The position numbers and the translations under genes were made by a program. Positions 43,042 to 52,024 of a stretch of 64,000 nucleotides of DNA are shown here, piece by piece. Positions within the stretch are counted from its first letter, which is position 1. Each line of letters starts with the position of its first letter. The notes beneath the pieces are model-generated. The model had not been told where the DNA came from and ran no database searches. It was given only the letters and a program-made list of their open reading frames with translations. This stretch comes from Bin55 sp028819195 (lineage in GTDB: Bacteria; Pseudomonadota; Gammaproteobacteria; Pseudomonadales; Azotimanducaceae): positions 186,001 to 250,000 of the forward strand of contig JAPPMF010000009.1 in assembly GCA_028819195.1 (NCBI GenBank), in the 5' to 3' direction.

Positions 43042-45834
43042 ATGAAGCTAGCGCAAAAGCTCAAGATTTCTCTAACCTTACTGTTGCTAGGGGTCGGTGC
43101 ACTTTTCGCCGTATCAGTCGGTGCACAAGATTCTGATCGCGACGATGAAAACATCGAGGAGATGGTCGTTACGGGTTCGAGAATTGGGCGCATTGATCTG
43201 GAAGGCACGAGTCCGGTGCAGATCTTTGAAGAAGAAGATATTCAGCGTTCTGGAGTGACTTCCCTAGGCCAGTTGTTAAGAGAAATGCCTTCGGTTGCCG
43301 GAGGTGCACAGACAACACAGATAAATAACAGTGGCGATGGAACTAGCCGAATTTCGTTACGGGGACTAGGCTCGTCCCGCACTTTAGTCTTGTTGAATGG
43401 TCATCGTTTGCCACCCAGTTCAACCGGGTTATCCTCGACCAATTTAGGGAGTGTGGTTGATTTAAACACGATTCCGGTTTCGATGGTGAATCGGGTGGAA
43501 GTGTTTAAGGATGGGGCGTCAGCAATCTATGGTTCCGATGCGGTTGCGGGGGTGGTCAACATCATTACCCGTCGGGACTTTAAAGGATTACAGCTCAATG
43601 TGCAGACGGGAGTTTCGCAAGCAGGCGATGGGGCGAGGAATGGGATTGATCTCACCATCGGTGGTTCGACGGACCGTGGTTCCTTCATGGCATTTGCCGG
43701 CTATGTGGATGAGGAAGCGACCTGTGCCTGTGATCGCGATTGGGCGCGAGTTCCCTATGCGTACTTTAACGGTAATGTCATCTTTCTCGGTAGCTCGGCG
43801 CCACCCTGGGGACGCTACCAATATACGAAAGACGGCGAAGATTTCGATCAAACCCTTGGTCCGGACTACTCCGGTTGGAGGACGTTTAATTTCTTCGGGG
43901 GTGATTCCTATAACTTTGCGCCCGTTAATCATCAACGGCAACCAAGTACTCGGTGGGCGATGTCATTTGTCGGTGATCAATACCTCGAAGACTTCCCTCT
44001 CTTCGGTGAGGTCCGCTTCAGTTTTGCGGGGAGTTACCTGAACCGTGATGGGAATCAGAAATTAGCCGAGACCCCGCTCGCCCCATTAGCGTTCTTTGGC
44101 TACCCGGCGACTTATAGTAAGGACAATTATTACAACCCGTTTGGGGCTGATATTCCGGACTGGCGCCGGCGGATGGTGGAAGATGGTTCGCGCACGGAAC
44201 AGGTATGGACGGAAACCAAACAACTCAAGTTGGGTCTCGAGGGTACTTGGGGGGAGTGGGATTGGGAAGCTTTCCATACGTTTGGCGAGACGGCGTCCGA
44301 AGGTCATTTTGGTTCAATCTACAACTTAGAAAAGGTTGCCAATGCCGTGGGACCGTCGCTGCAAGATGCGAATGGTAACTGGGTGTTGGATGCTGAGGGC
44401 AACCCTCAATGTGCGAACGACACGGCCAACTGTGTGGTACTCAATACGTTTGGGCGCCAGAGTGTCACCCAGGCGATGCTTGATTACATTACGTTTGTCG
44501 ATAATCAGTCGAGTTTACAGGATCAAAAGGTGTATGCGGTCAATGTGGTTAACCATCAGTGGTTGCAGAATGCGGCGGGTCCTGTCGGTTTAGCCTTGGG
44601 TTGGGAATGGCGCGAAGAGCGAGGTTCTGACATACCGGACTCCCAAGTGAATGCGCTTGGCAGTGGGGCGACCGGAACTCCACGTAAACCGACTTCTGGC
44701 GGGTACCAGGTTTGGGAGCTCTACGGTGAAGTCTATTTACCCTTGCTGGCAGAGGCAGGCTTCATTGAATGGTTAGAGACGAATATCGCGGTGCGCTACT
44801 CGGATTTCGATACGTTTGGTACTACAACCAATGCGAAGTTTGGCATGAAACTACGGCCGAGCGACCAGCTGACATTGCGAACGTCGTTTTCGCAGGCCTT
44901 CCGTGCCCCGTCCACGTCGAATCTCTTTGGGGGGAACGGCTTTTCGTTTCCAGCCTTAGCGGATCCCTGTGCAAAGGATCCGACGGAGTTTTGTATTGCC
45001 GATGGAGTTCCTGCGGGTGGGTTTGAACCGATCTCCACGCAAATTCGGACGACCGTGGGAGGGAATCCTACGGCCCAACCGGAAACCGCCGATTCGTGGA
45101 CCTTTGGGTTCGTTTTCGAACCTACCTTTATGTTTACCGATGATTTAGCGATCACCGTTGATTATTTCAAGGTGAGTCTCACCGATGCCCTGTCGACTTT
45201 AGGGGCGAGTTTCATCTTAGGTCAATGTGCCGAGAAGGGTGAGTTCTGCCATCTCATTGAACGGATCCCGAGTGGTCCCAACGCCGGGAATGCCATTAAT
45301 GTGATCAATACCATTACCAATGTCGGTGGGGTCGATACGAAGGGCTGGGATATCGGGGTGTACTGGGATTTAGGGTCAACATTCTTTGGCGAGGTTAGCC
45401 TCCGGTATGAAGCCTCGTTGTTGGGTGAATATGTGGTTACCCAAGCGGATGGTACCAAGTTAGATCACACTGGTCGGTTTATCGATGACCAAGATGGTTA
45501 TTTCACGGAATATCGCAGTAGCACCGATGTGGTGCTTACTGAGGGCAATTGGGTATTGGGGTATCAGTTACGTTTCATCGGCGAGGCCAACGAGAACTTT
45601 CCTGATTTTGCGACGGGGGCGACGTTGGAGAGAACGGTAGATAGTCGGTTATATCACGATTTTTACGGGACGTTGTCGCTGCCGGCGCACAACATGGTTA
45701 TCTCTGGTGGGATTGACAATGTTCTGAATGAAGACCCACCGCTGTCGCTTGATGGTTTCAATGACAATACTGACGTTCGGACATTTGATACGGTCGGTCG
45801 ATACTTCTATCTGAAGATTAGTTATTCGAAGTAA
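43042..45834 (+). CDS. TonB-dependent outer membrane receptor
   Basis: 930 residues. Signal peptide 1-29 (ISLTLLLLGVGALFAVSVGAQ), then a TonB-box-like EEMVVTGSRIGR and plug domain (DIQRSGVTSLGQLLREMPSV, SLRGLGSSRTLVLLNGHR, VEVFKDGASAIYGSDAVAGVVNIITR). A 22-strand barrel follows, ending in aromatic YFYLKISYSK. The cargo is unknown; the style is that of receptors annotated for diverse nutrients. A GAGGAG site precedes the ATG. The coding sequence is visibly GC-rich compared with neighbours (38 of 60 bases from 44881 are G or C). Confidence 0.95.
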   Translation: MKLAQKLKISLTLLLLGVGALFAVSVGAQDSDRDDENIEEMVVTGSRIGRIDLEGTSPVQIFEEEDIQRSGVTSLGQLLREMPSVAGGAQTTQINNSGDGTSRISLRGLGSSRTLVLLNGHRLPPSSTGLSSTNLGSVVDLNTIPVSMVNRVEVFKDGASAIYGSDAVAGVVNIITRRDFKGLQLNVQTGVSQAGDGARNGIDLTIGGSTDRGSFMAFAGYVDEEATCACDRDWARVPYAYFNGNVIFLGSSAPPWGRYQYTKDGEDFDQTLGPDYSGWRTFNFFGGDSYNFAPVNHQRQPSTRWAMSFVGDQYLEDFPLFGEVRFSFAGSYLNRDGNQKLAETPLAPLAFFGYPATYSKDNYYNPFGADIPDWRRRMVEDGSRTEQVWTETKQLKLGLEGTWGEWDWEAFHTFGETASEGHFGSIYNLEKVANAVGPSLQDANGNWVLDAEGNPQCANDTANCVVLNTFGRQSVTQAMLDYITFVDNQSSLQDQKVYAVNVVNHQWLQNAAGPVGLALGWEWREERGSDIPDSQVNALGSGATGTPRKPTSGGYQVWELYGEVYLPLLAEAGFIEWLETNIAVRYSDFDTFGTTTNAKFGMKLRPSDQLTLRTSFSQAFRAPSTSNLFGGNGFSFPALADPCAKDPTEFCIADGVPAGGFEPISTQIRTTVGGNPTAQPETADSWTFGFVFEPTFMFTDDLAITVDYFKVSLTDALSTLGASFILGQCAEKGEFCHLIERIPSGPNAGNAINVINTITNVGGVDTKGWDIGVYWDLGSTFFGEVSLRYEASLLGEYVVTQADGTKLDHTGRFIDDQDGYFTEYRSSTDVVLTEGNWVLGYQLRFIGEANENFPDFATGATLERTVDSRLYHDFYGTLSLPAHNMVISGGIDNVLNEDPPLSLDGFNDNTDVRTFDTVGRYFYLKISYSK

Positions 45835-45851
45835 GAAATTTTGATAAATGG

Positions 45852-45883
45852 AGAGTCGGTGTATCTCTTGATATGCCGGCTCT
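45852..45883 (+). terminator. Rho-independent-like terminator after the TonB receptor gene
   Basis: A 32-base hairpin, 13-bp stem with three G-T pairs and a CTCTTG loop, begins 18 bases after the receptor stop. A modest T-rich tail (ATTGTTTAT) follows. Confidence 0.65.
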
Positions 45884-46006
45884 ATTGTTTATCGAGATAG
45901 TAAATGGTACTCTCTGCGATACTGTTCCTTCGGTTCGTTGAAGACTTATCCATAGGCACTACACCGTGAGCGGAACTTGGTGTAGATTTGCGACCAAAAA
46001 ATCAAA

Positions 46007-46621
46007 CTATGAAGTCTTGTAAACTTGCAGGGCTGTACTGATTTGCTCTGCATAGAAGTTCCCATTTTTCTCGTCTTTTGTACGTAATTGTTCTAATGCG
46101 TGGTTTAATTTTTCTTTATTTACGTCTGCTGCTTCGTGAATGTACTCCGTCAGAGCAATCCAAGTACGTGGCATACATTTGAGTTCCTCGTTATCTGCCA
46201 CACTTTCTGCCTGCAAAAAGAACTCTCGCGCGTGGTCATAGTTTCGAACGTTCAACTCATGTGCCCCATTCATCCACAACACTTCCATCGATGGTGTGTC
46301 GTACTGTTCTTCAAGTTCCAAGGCATATCTTGCTGCGGATCGACCTAACTCTTGGTTTTGGTGTGATATATCACCCAAATCGCCCCATCCCGGCCACGTA
46401 AACGACGCAATATTAAATGCCACCTTACGAGCTCTTATTGCGGTTTCTGTTGTGCGAGGTTGAAATTCCGGCGAATGTAAAAAATTAAGGAGCTGCAAAC
46501 GAGCTACCGGTAGGTATAGGTCTGTTCTATCAACTCTCTGCAGTTCAGTCAAAAGTGTAGAAAAACTTTTCCACTCATCCGGGCTTATTGGTGCTATAAC
46601 AAGATCGGTAGACGAGTTCAT
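46007..46621 (-). CDS. Hypothetical protein, TPR-like helical
   Basis: 204 residues from MNSSTDLV at 46621 (an in-frame start five codons earlier is possible). Predominantly helical with repeated Ala/Leu/Glu spacing: SAARYALELEEQYDTPSMEVLWMNGAHELNVRNYDHAREFFLQAE resembles a tetratricopeptide-type pair. No signal peptide. I do not recognise the family. It is downstream of no obvious partner and precedes the porin gene on the same strand only in reverse order. Confidence 0.6.
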   Translation of the reverse strand: MNSSTDLVIAPISPDEWKSFSTLLTELQRVDRTDLYLPVARLQLLNFLHSPEFQPRTTETAIRARKVAFNIASFTWPGWGDLGDISHQNQELGRSAARYALELEEQYDTPSMEVLWMNGAHELNVRNYDHAREFFLQAESVADNEELKCMPRTWIALTEYIHEAADVNKEKLNHALEQLRTKDEKNGNFYAEQISTALQVYKTS

Positions 46622-46696
46622 GGTGCCGTACAGCAAACTGATTTCGTGCGATTCAGCGAGCTGCTGAAACTGCGGTAGTCGGTACTTGGGTTGGTC

Positions 46697-47407
46697 TTAT
46701 AAACTCTTGCTTAGTTCAAATAGAATTCGTGGTTCGGCATCCTTCACATCTTCCATGTCGGTACCAACAAACGCAAAAGTTAAATCCAATCCGGAAAATG
46801 TGTTAGTTAACGATATACGATAATCAAGGTACGATTCGGTATCTTCTCCAAAGAAGTGATCCTCGTCAACCGAACTCCATCCTACTTGAGCACCAAACGA
46901 TCCAAAGTTCTCAATCGGTAACTCAAGCGCGGCAAAAGGGTAGAAGAAGGCTGGGCCACCGGCACCGAGATATTCAGTTGAATAATTCATACCGACACTT
47001 AAGGAACCGGAAAAATCATCCAAAAACGGGGTGTCGATTTGGGCAGAAAATTCCATATAGTCGAGGTCTTCACCTTCCGATGGGTACTCGAATTTAATCA
47101 TGGAAATGCTCCATGGAAACATCATGGAATCAAAACTGTATGAAACGTATAGATCTAATTCCAACGAGGCATCGGAACCAAAATTCACTGTCGACGCCCA
47201 AGTACCTACAGCAAAACCTGAGTCAGACAATTCGACATCAAAACCACCTTGAATAGCAGGATCCCGCGTTGTCTGTGACCAACCTCTGAATGAGTAGTCG
47301 GAGGTAAGTGTAACGTTTCCAGAAACCTCTTGAGCATGCGAGGACAGAGATAACGTGAGGCAGGTACCTACTAACAATAACTTGCTGAAAAACCATGATT
47401 TTTTCAC
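46697..47407 (-). CDS. TorF family putative porin
   Basis: 236 residues. A signal peptide (LLLVGTCLTLSLSSHAQ) is followed by EVSGNVTLTSDYSFRGWSQTTRDPAIQGGFDVE, the diagnostic start of the TorF/Gcw_chp family, and alternating beta-strands. An outer membrane small-molecule channel is likely. It starts 57 bases after the cytochrome c5 stop, and the three genes 51390-46697 may share a transcript. Confidence 0.9.
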   Translation of the reverse strand: MKKSWFFSKLLLVGTCLTLSLSSHAQEVSGNVTLTSDYSFRGWSQTTRDPAIQGGFDVELSDSGFAVGTWASTVNFGSDASLELDLYVSYSFDSMMFPWSISMIKFEYPSEGEDLDYMEFSAQIDTPFLDDFSGSLSVGMNYSTEYLGAGGPAFFYPFAALELPIENFGSFGAQVGWSSVDEDHFFGEDTESYLDYRISLTNTFSGLDLTFAFVGTDMEDVKDAEPRILFELSKSL

Positions 47408-47464
47408 TTTAACACCTCGTGCAATATCGAATTAGTTGCAATGTCATTTGACATCGAGAGTTGA

Positions 47465-47968
47465 TTAACTGTTGTCTTCACCAGTGATAAGATATTCGAT
47501 CGCGGCTTCCAATTCCGCATCGGTACACTGTACACAGGTCCCCATTGCCGGCATGACATCATTAAGGCCTTCTTTAGTGTGCTGCAATAGTACATCCATA
47601 CCTTGGTCGACGCGGGGCGCCCATGTTTCGGCACCTACCAAAGGAGCTTCATTAACACCAGTTTCATGGCAGGCAAAACAGTACTTGTCGTAAACACCTT
47701 TACCGGAAAGACCGGTACCTGTCGGTTGCCCAGCAACATAGACGGGGGCGGCGACGCCACAGTCCTGACCTTCAAGACAACTTTTACCGAAAAACTGAAG
47801 ATTCTCAATTATGCGTTCCCGTGTTTTCCAGTCTTCTTCGTCACTAGCCAATAACGACGATAAAAAAAGTAAACTACCTACGAGAATAGCACAAAAAATT
47901 AACAGACGTTTAATCACAGATGAGCCCTTAATGCTCTGTTTTCTCGGCTGAAAATTATAGACACTCAC
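47465..47968 (-). CDS. Cytochrome c5 family protein
   Basis: 167 residues. An N-terminal membrane anchor or signal (LLIFCAILVGSLLFLSSLL) precedes one heme-binding CFACH motif (C97, C100, H101). A distal Met in MPAMG follows, and GTCVQC provides the disulfide pair characteristic of cytochrome c5. A periplasmic one-electron carrier. The first codons overlap the oxidoreductase stop by four bases. Confidence 0.9.
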   Translation of the reverse strand: MSVYNFQPRKQSIKGSSVIKRLLIFCAILVGSLLFLSSLLASDEEDWKTRERIIENLQFFGKSCLEGQDCGVAAPVYVAGQPTGTGLSGKGVYDKYCFACHETGVNEAPLVGAETWAPRVDQGMDVLLQHTKEGLNDVMPAMGTCVQCTDAELEAAIEYLITGEDNS

Positions 47969-50900
47969 GCAACTATTGGATCGGTCTCACGTCGAGGAAC
48001 TTCTTTACTCTCATCGATCTCACCGTAGAGTGCTTCAATCTTATCCTTAACTTTATTCCACGAGGCTAGTTTCACGTGGCCATATCCTCTCACCTCGTCG
48101 TAACATCGAACCATTGCCACGGCATTGGCAAGATCAGTTTCTTGCATCGTTGTACATAGGTGGTCGATCTTCGCCTCAAAATCGGCAACTAGCCATGCTT
48201 CAAACTGTCGCTCCTCAATAAGTCTAAACGGATCAAGAATCGATCCTCGGATGCCTCGCATCCAAGCTAGTAACTTCAAAAACGGTCGCATCCATGCGCC
48301 TATACGAATCTTCGATTTTTGGGACTTAGGTAACCAGGTTGGTGCGAATGCATAGTGAAAATCTTGTACACCACTGAAGTGATCTTGCATGTATTTTTCG
48401 AAATTTGGATGAGTGAGTAAGCGTGCGACTTCGAACTCGTCCTTTGCTGCAAGTAGTTTAAAGTACGCTTCGATCACACTGCGAGATAGCTCAGCTGGTT
48501 CGCCATGTAATCGTCGTTCGACATCTTGAACTCGTTCAGCGAGTACCGTAAGGCGGTTGGCATAACGTTCATTTTGATAATCAATAAGAAATTCAACACG
48601 ATCGAACAACAGTTCCTCTAAAGAACGACTGCGTTTCGGATACATCGTACTTTCCGGTGGTTCGACAACGTCGATAAAGTTAGCGTCAACGGCAAACTTA
48701 CGTCCAGCCCGAAATGACAGAATATTGTCCTCTACTTTCGTATCATTTATCTCTAGCGCACGCTCAATACTTTCTGCTTTCAAGGGGATTAGACCACATT
48801 GCCAGGCAAATCCTAGTAGCGCCATATTAGCAGTAGTACTAGTGCCGCATACACTGGTCGATAAGCGATCAGCATCGATTACTTTAACACTTTGACAATA
48901 ACTTTCTAACTCGGATACTAAATCACCACTTTGCTCATCAGCTTGACGATTCAATACAAACTTTGAAGTAGGGATCAGATGTGTATTGACGACCGTATTC
49001 GTTTTAGTTTTATCTAGGATTGCTACAGTTTCTCGTGATAAAGAAGTAACCAAATCCGCGCCGAGTAACACGTCGGCCCCGTGCACCGGAATTTGAGTTC
49101 GAAGTACTTCATGATCGCTGATACGAACATTTGCGAATACTGCGCCACCTTTCTGTGCTAATCCGGTCATATCGAGATTTGAGGCATGTTTGCCCTCGAT
49201 CATGGCTGCCATACCTAGGACTTGGCTCAATGTAACGACGCCTGTGCCTCCAACTCCAGCGACCAGAATATTTGCAGTCGTCGGTAGATTGGTTTGTGGT
49301 TCTGGGAGTTCTCCAATATCAAAATCCCAGCGTGACGGTTCAACTAGTCCAGCCTCAACTTCGATCATTGCAGGACAATACCCTTTCAGACAACTGAGAT
49401 CTTGATTGCAAGCAGTCTGGTTAATCTTTCGCTTAATCCCTAAGTCCGTCGTCAACGGTTCAATTGCACTACACATGGAAGCGCGGGTACAATCGCCACA
49501 TCCCTCACAGACTGCGTCATTGATCACAATCCGTTTCATTTTCAACGGTTCAGTACCGCGCTTACGCCGCCGTCTGAGTTCGTTAGCACAGACTTGGTCG
49601 TAGATTAAAACCGTACACCCTTTCATTGACCGCATCCGTTCTTCGACTTCGAGAAGTTGGTCGCGATGCGAAACTTCGTAGTTTCGATCTTCATAACGTT
49701 CGGGATAGTCGGTAACGATATGAACGTAATTGACGTTTTCAGCAAAACATTGGTGTACTATGTCATCAACCGTGAGATTACCCTCAACCGGTTGTCCACC
49801 AGTCATGGCCACGGCGTCGTTAAACAGAATTTTGTAAGTTACATTCACGCCGGCGGCTACACTCGCGCGAATTGCCATGAACCCCGAGTGGAAATAAGTC
49901 CCATCTCCCATATTGACAAAGATGTGGTTGTCGTCGACATAAGGGGCTTGACCAATCCAATTCACCCCTTCTCCGCCCATATGTGTGAACGTGTGCGTAT
50001 CGCGATCCATCCACTGCACCATATAGTGGCAACCGATACCAGCTAGTGCGCGGCTCCCTTCCGGAATTTGAGTTGATACACTATGAGGACAACCTGGACA
50101 GAATAGTGGTTTGCGTGACTCGTTTGCTGCGGCTAAATCATCCAAATAAGGTGACTTTTGGAGTAATGCCCGATCGATATCCTGTCGTGGAATATCAATT
50201 TGATGATCGTCGAAAACATCAAGAAGTGCCTGTACGATATGATTATTGAGTACTTCGCCGATTTCTGGAATTAACGAATTACCCTGACGACTAAATTTAC
50301 CCTCAATTGATGGGGCATTTGGTCCGTAAAGTAAACTCTTGAGATAGTCTTCAAGTACCGGTTGTTTACCTTCTATTACAAATACTGACGGACAACTAGA
50401 AACTAGTTGCATTACATGACTTTTTTCTTGTGGCCACACCATCCCCACTTTAATGATTCGGATACCCATCTTTGACAAAATTCGCTCGTCCGAAAAACCT
50501 AAGACTTCAAGCGCTTGACGTAGATCTGTGTAGGCTTTACCGACAGCAAAAATAGCAAGTCGTGGATTATCTGAGTCCACCGTTATATAGTTCAGTTTGT
50601 TGGCCGTACAGAACTGAGCCGCAAGTTCAAGTTTTGGTCCTATACGGGGTTCCTGAGCATAAGGAGTGTCAATTAGTCGAATGTGTGGATTGAACGAAGT
50701 TTCGGGTGTTTCAAACTGTTGTCGGAGAGTTTCTACATAAACGGTAGTTGCGCTATCCATGATTGCCGTGATAGCGGAGATTCCGACCCAGCACCCCGAG
50801 TATCGCGATAGTGCCCAACCTGTTAGTCCTAAATTAAGAAGATCTTCTATATCGGAGGGGGTCAAAACAGGGATTTGAAACTCTCGTAATGCGCCGACAC

Positions 50901-51390
50901 TTGTGGAGGCTAAGGTTGAACTCTTGCAACCAGGATCATCTCCAACGAGTGCAAGTACACCGCCAGCTGGTGAAGTACCCGCCATATTAGCGTGTCGAAA
51001 TACGTCGCCGGAACGATCGAGTCCAGGAGATTTCCCATACCACAGCCCAAATACTCCGTCGTATTGTGCAGTGGGATAGACATTCGCTTGTTGAGTACCC
51101 CAAAGTGCAGTTGCGGCTAAATCTTCGTTTACTCCCGGTTCAAAACGAATGTTTGCTTCCTTGAGTAACTTTTGTTCTTTGAATAGTGCTTGATCGACAC
51201 CACCAAGAGGAGACCCGCGATAGCCACTAACAAAACCTGCCGTATTTATTCCATTAGCGTTATCCAGACGACTCTGTTCTAACAGCAAACGGGTTATAGC
51301 TTGAGTACCATTGATCCAAATCGGTCCTGTTGTTAGGGTGTATTTGTCGGACAACTCTGTTTGGAACAACTGTGTACTCTTGGTATTCAT
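47965..51390 (-). CDS. Indolepyruvate ferredoxin oxidoreductase family protein (single-chain)
   Basis: 1141 residues. The N-terminal alpha-keto acid ferredoxin oxidoreductase pyrimidine-binding domain starts TTGPIWINGTQAITRLLLEQ. The TPP-binding domain follows with GIGCHYMVQWMD and NMGDGTYFHSGFMAIRASVAAGVNVTYKILFNDAVAMTGGQPVEG. A ferredoxin insert has VCEGCGDCTRASMC and DLSCLKGYCP. The gamma-type domain starts ILVAGVGGTGVVTLSQVLG. It decarboxylates branched-chain or aromatic 2-oxo acids to acyl-CoA with reduced ferredoxin. Divergent from the Lrp-type regulator, its likely controller. Confidence 0.94.
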   Translation of the reverse strand: MNTKSTQLFQTELSDKYTLTTGPIWINGTQAITRLLLEQSRLDNANGINTAGFVSGYRGSPLGGVDQALFKEQKLLKEANIRFEPGVNEDLAATALWGTQQANVYPTAQYDGVFGLWYGKSPGLDRSGDVFRHANMAGTSPAGGVLALVGDDPGCKSSTLASTSVGALREFQIPVLTPSDIEDLLNLGLTGWALSRYSGCWVGISAITAIMDSATTVYVETLRQQFETPETSFNPHIRLIDTPYAQEPRIGPKLELAAQFCTANKLNYITVDSDNPRLAIFAVGKAYTDLRQALEVLGFSDERILSKMGIRIIKVGMVWPQEKSHVMQLVSSCPSVFVIEGKQPVLEDYLKSLLYGPNAPSIEGKFSRQGNSLIPEIGEVLNNHIVQALLDVFDDHQIDIPRQDIDRALLQKSPYLDDLAAANESRKPLFCPGCPHSVSTQIPEGSRALAGIGCHYMVQWMDRDTHTFTHMGGEGVNWIGQAPYVDDNHIFVNMGDGTYFHSGFMAIRASVAAGVNVTYKILFNDAVAMTGGQPVEGNLTVDDIVHQCFAENVNYVHIVTDYPERYEDRNYEVSHRDQLLEVEERMRSMKGCTVLIYDQVCANELRRRRKRGTEPLKMKRIVINDAVCEGCGDCTRASMCSAIEPLTTDLGIKRKINQTACNQDLSCLKGYCPAMIEVEAGLVEPSRWDFDIGELPEPQTNLPTTANILVAGVGGTGVVTLSQVLGMAAMIEGKHASNLDMTGLAQKGGAVFANVRISDHEVLRTQIPVHGADVLLGADLVTSLSRETVAILDKTKTNTVVNTHLIPTSKFVLNRQADEQSGDLVSELESYCQSVKVIDADRLSTSVCGTSTTANMALLGFAWQCGLIPLKAESIERALEINDTKVEDNILSFRAGRKFAVDANFIDVVEPPESTMYPKRSRSLEELLFDRVEFLIDYQNERYANRLTVLAERVQDVERRLHGEPAELSRSVIEAYFKLLAAKDEFEVARLLTHPNFEKYMQDHFSGVQDFHYAFAPTWLPKSQKSKIRIGAWMRPFLKLLAWMRGIRGSILDPFRLIEERQFEAWLVADFEAKIDHLCTTMQETDLANAVAMVRCYDEVRGYGHVKLASWNKVKDKIEALYGEIDESKEVPRRETDPIVA

Positions 51391-51454
51391 AGCTAGTTTT
51401 TCTTTGGTTTTGTAAGTAAAATATATTACACAAAATTGATAGAAAAAGGATATA

Positions 51455-51484
51455 TTTATTTCATAAAAATCGGATTGAAATAAA
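51455..51484. promoter_or_regulatory. Candidate Lrp-type operator in the divergent promoter region
   Basis: TTTATTTC (51455-51462) and GAAATAAA (51477-51484) form an 8-base inverted repeat across a 14-base spacer in very AT-rich sequence. It lies between the Lrp/AsnC gene and the indolepyruvate oxidoreductase gene. Lrp-family proteins bind such AT-rich dyads; the assignment is inferred. Confidence 0.45.
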
Positions 51485-51514
51485 ATATTATCTCAAAAAC
51501 TTGGTGTTTTTAGT

Positions 51515-52012
51515 ATGAAATTAACTAAAGTAAAAATTGACAAATTAGACTATAAGATCATGGAACAGGTGCAAACCGACGCGTCGATTTCGATTCAAGA
51601 GTTAGCTGAACGTGTAGGACTTTCGTCGACTGCATGTTGGCGGCGTCTTCGCAAAATGGAAAATGAAGGGGTCATTCGAAAAACAGTTGCCATTTTGAAC
51701 CCACGTCATGTGAAACTCAGTGTGAATGTATTCGCCAATATCCGATTGAAGGACCATAGCCAAGAGTCCTTACGTCACTTTGAAAAAGCTATTGAGCACG
51801 TACCGGAAGTTGTGGAATGTTACAGCGTCACTGGTGAAAACGACTTCTTACTGCGAGTAGTTGTTAAAGATGTTGAGGCTTACGAAGAACTACTTAACAA
51901 GAAATTGATTAATCTATTCGAAGTATCCAGTTACAAGTCAATGTTTGCTTTGCGACAAATCAAGTATCAGACAGAGCTACCTCTCTCAAAAAGCGGTTTT
52001 CACGACCAGTAA
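51515..52012 (+). CDS. Lrp/AsnC family transcriptional regulator
   Basis: 165 residues. N-terminal helix-turn-helix (DYKIMEQVQTDASISIQELAERVGLSSTACWRRLRKMENEGVI) and a C-terminal RAM ligand-binding domain (VPEVVECYSVTGENDFLLRVVVKD). Such regulators sense amino acids. The divergent arrangement with the oxidoreductase gene (124 bases apart) suggests it controls amino-acid-derived keto acid breakdown and its own expression. Confidence 0.94.
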   Translation: MKLTKVKIDKLDYKIMEQVQTDASISIQELAERVGLSSTACWRRLRKMENEGVIRKTVAILNPRHVKLSVNVFANIRLKDHSQESLRHFEKAIEHVPEVVECYSVTGENDFLLRVVVKDVEAYEELLNKKLINLFEVSSYKSMFALRQIKYQTELPLSKSGFHDQ

Positions 52013-52024
52013 CCAAACCAGTGG

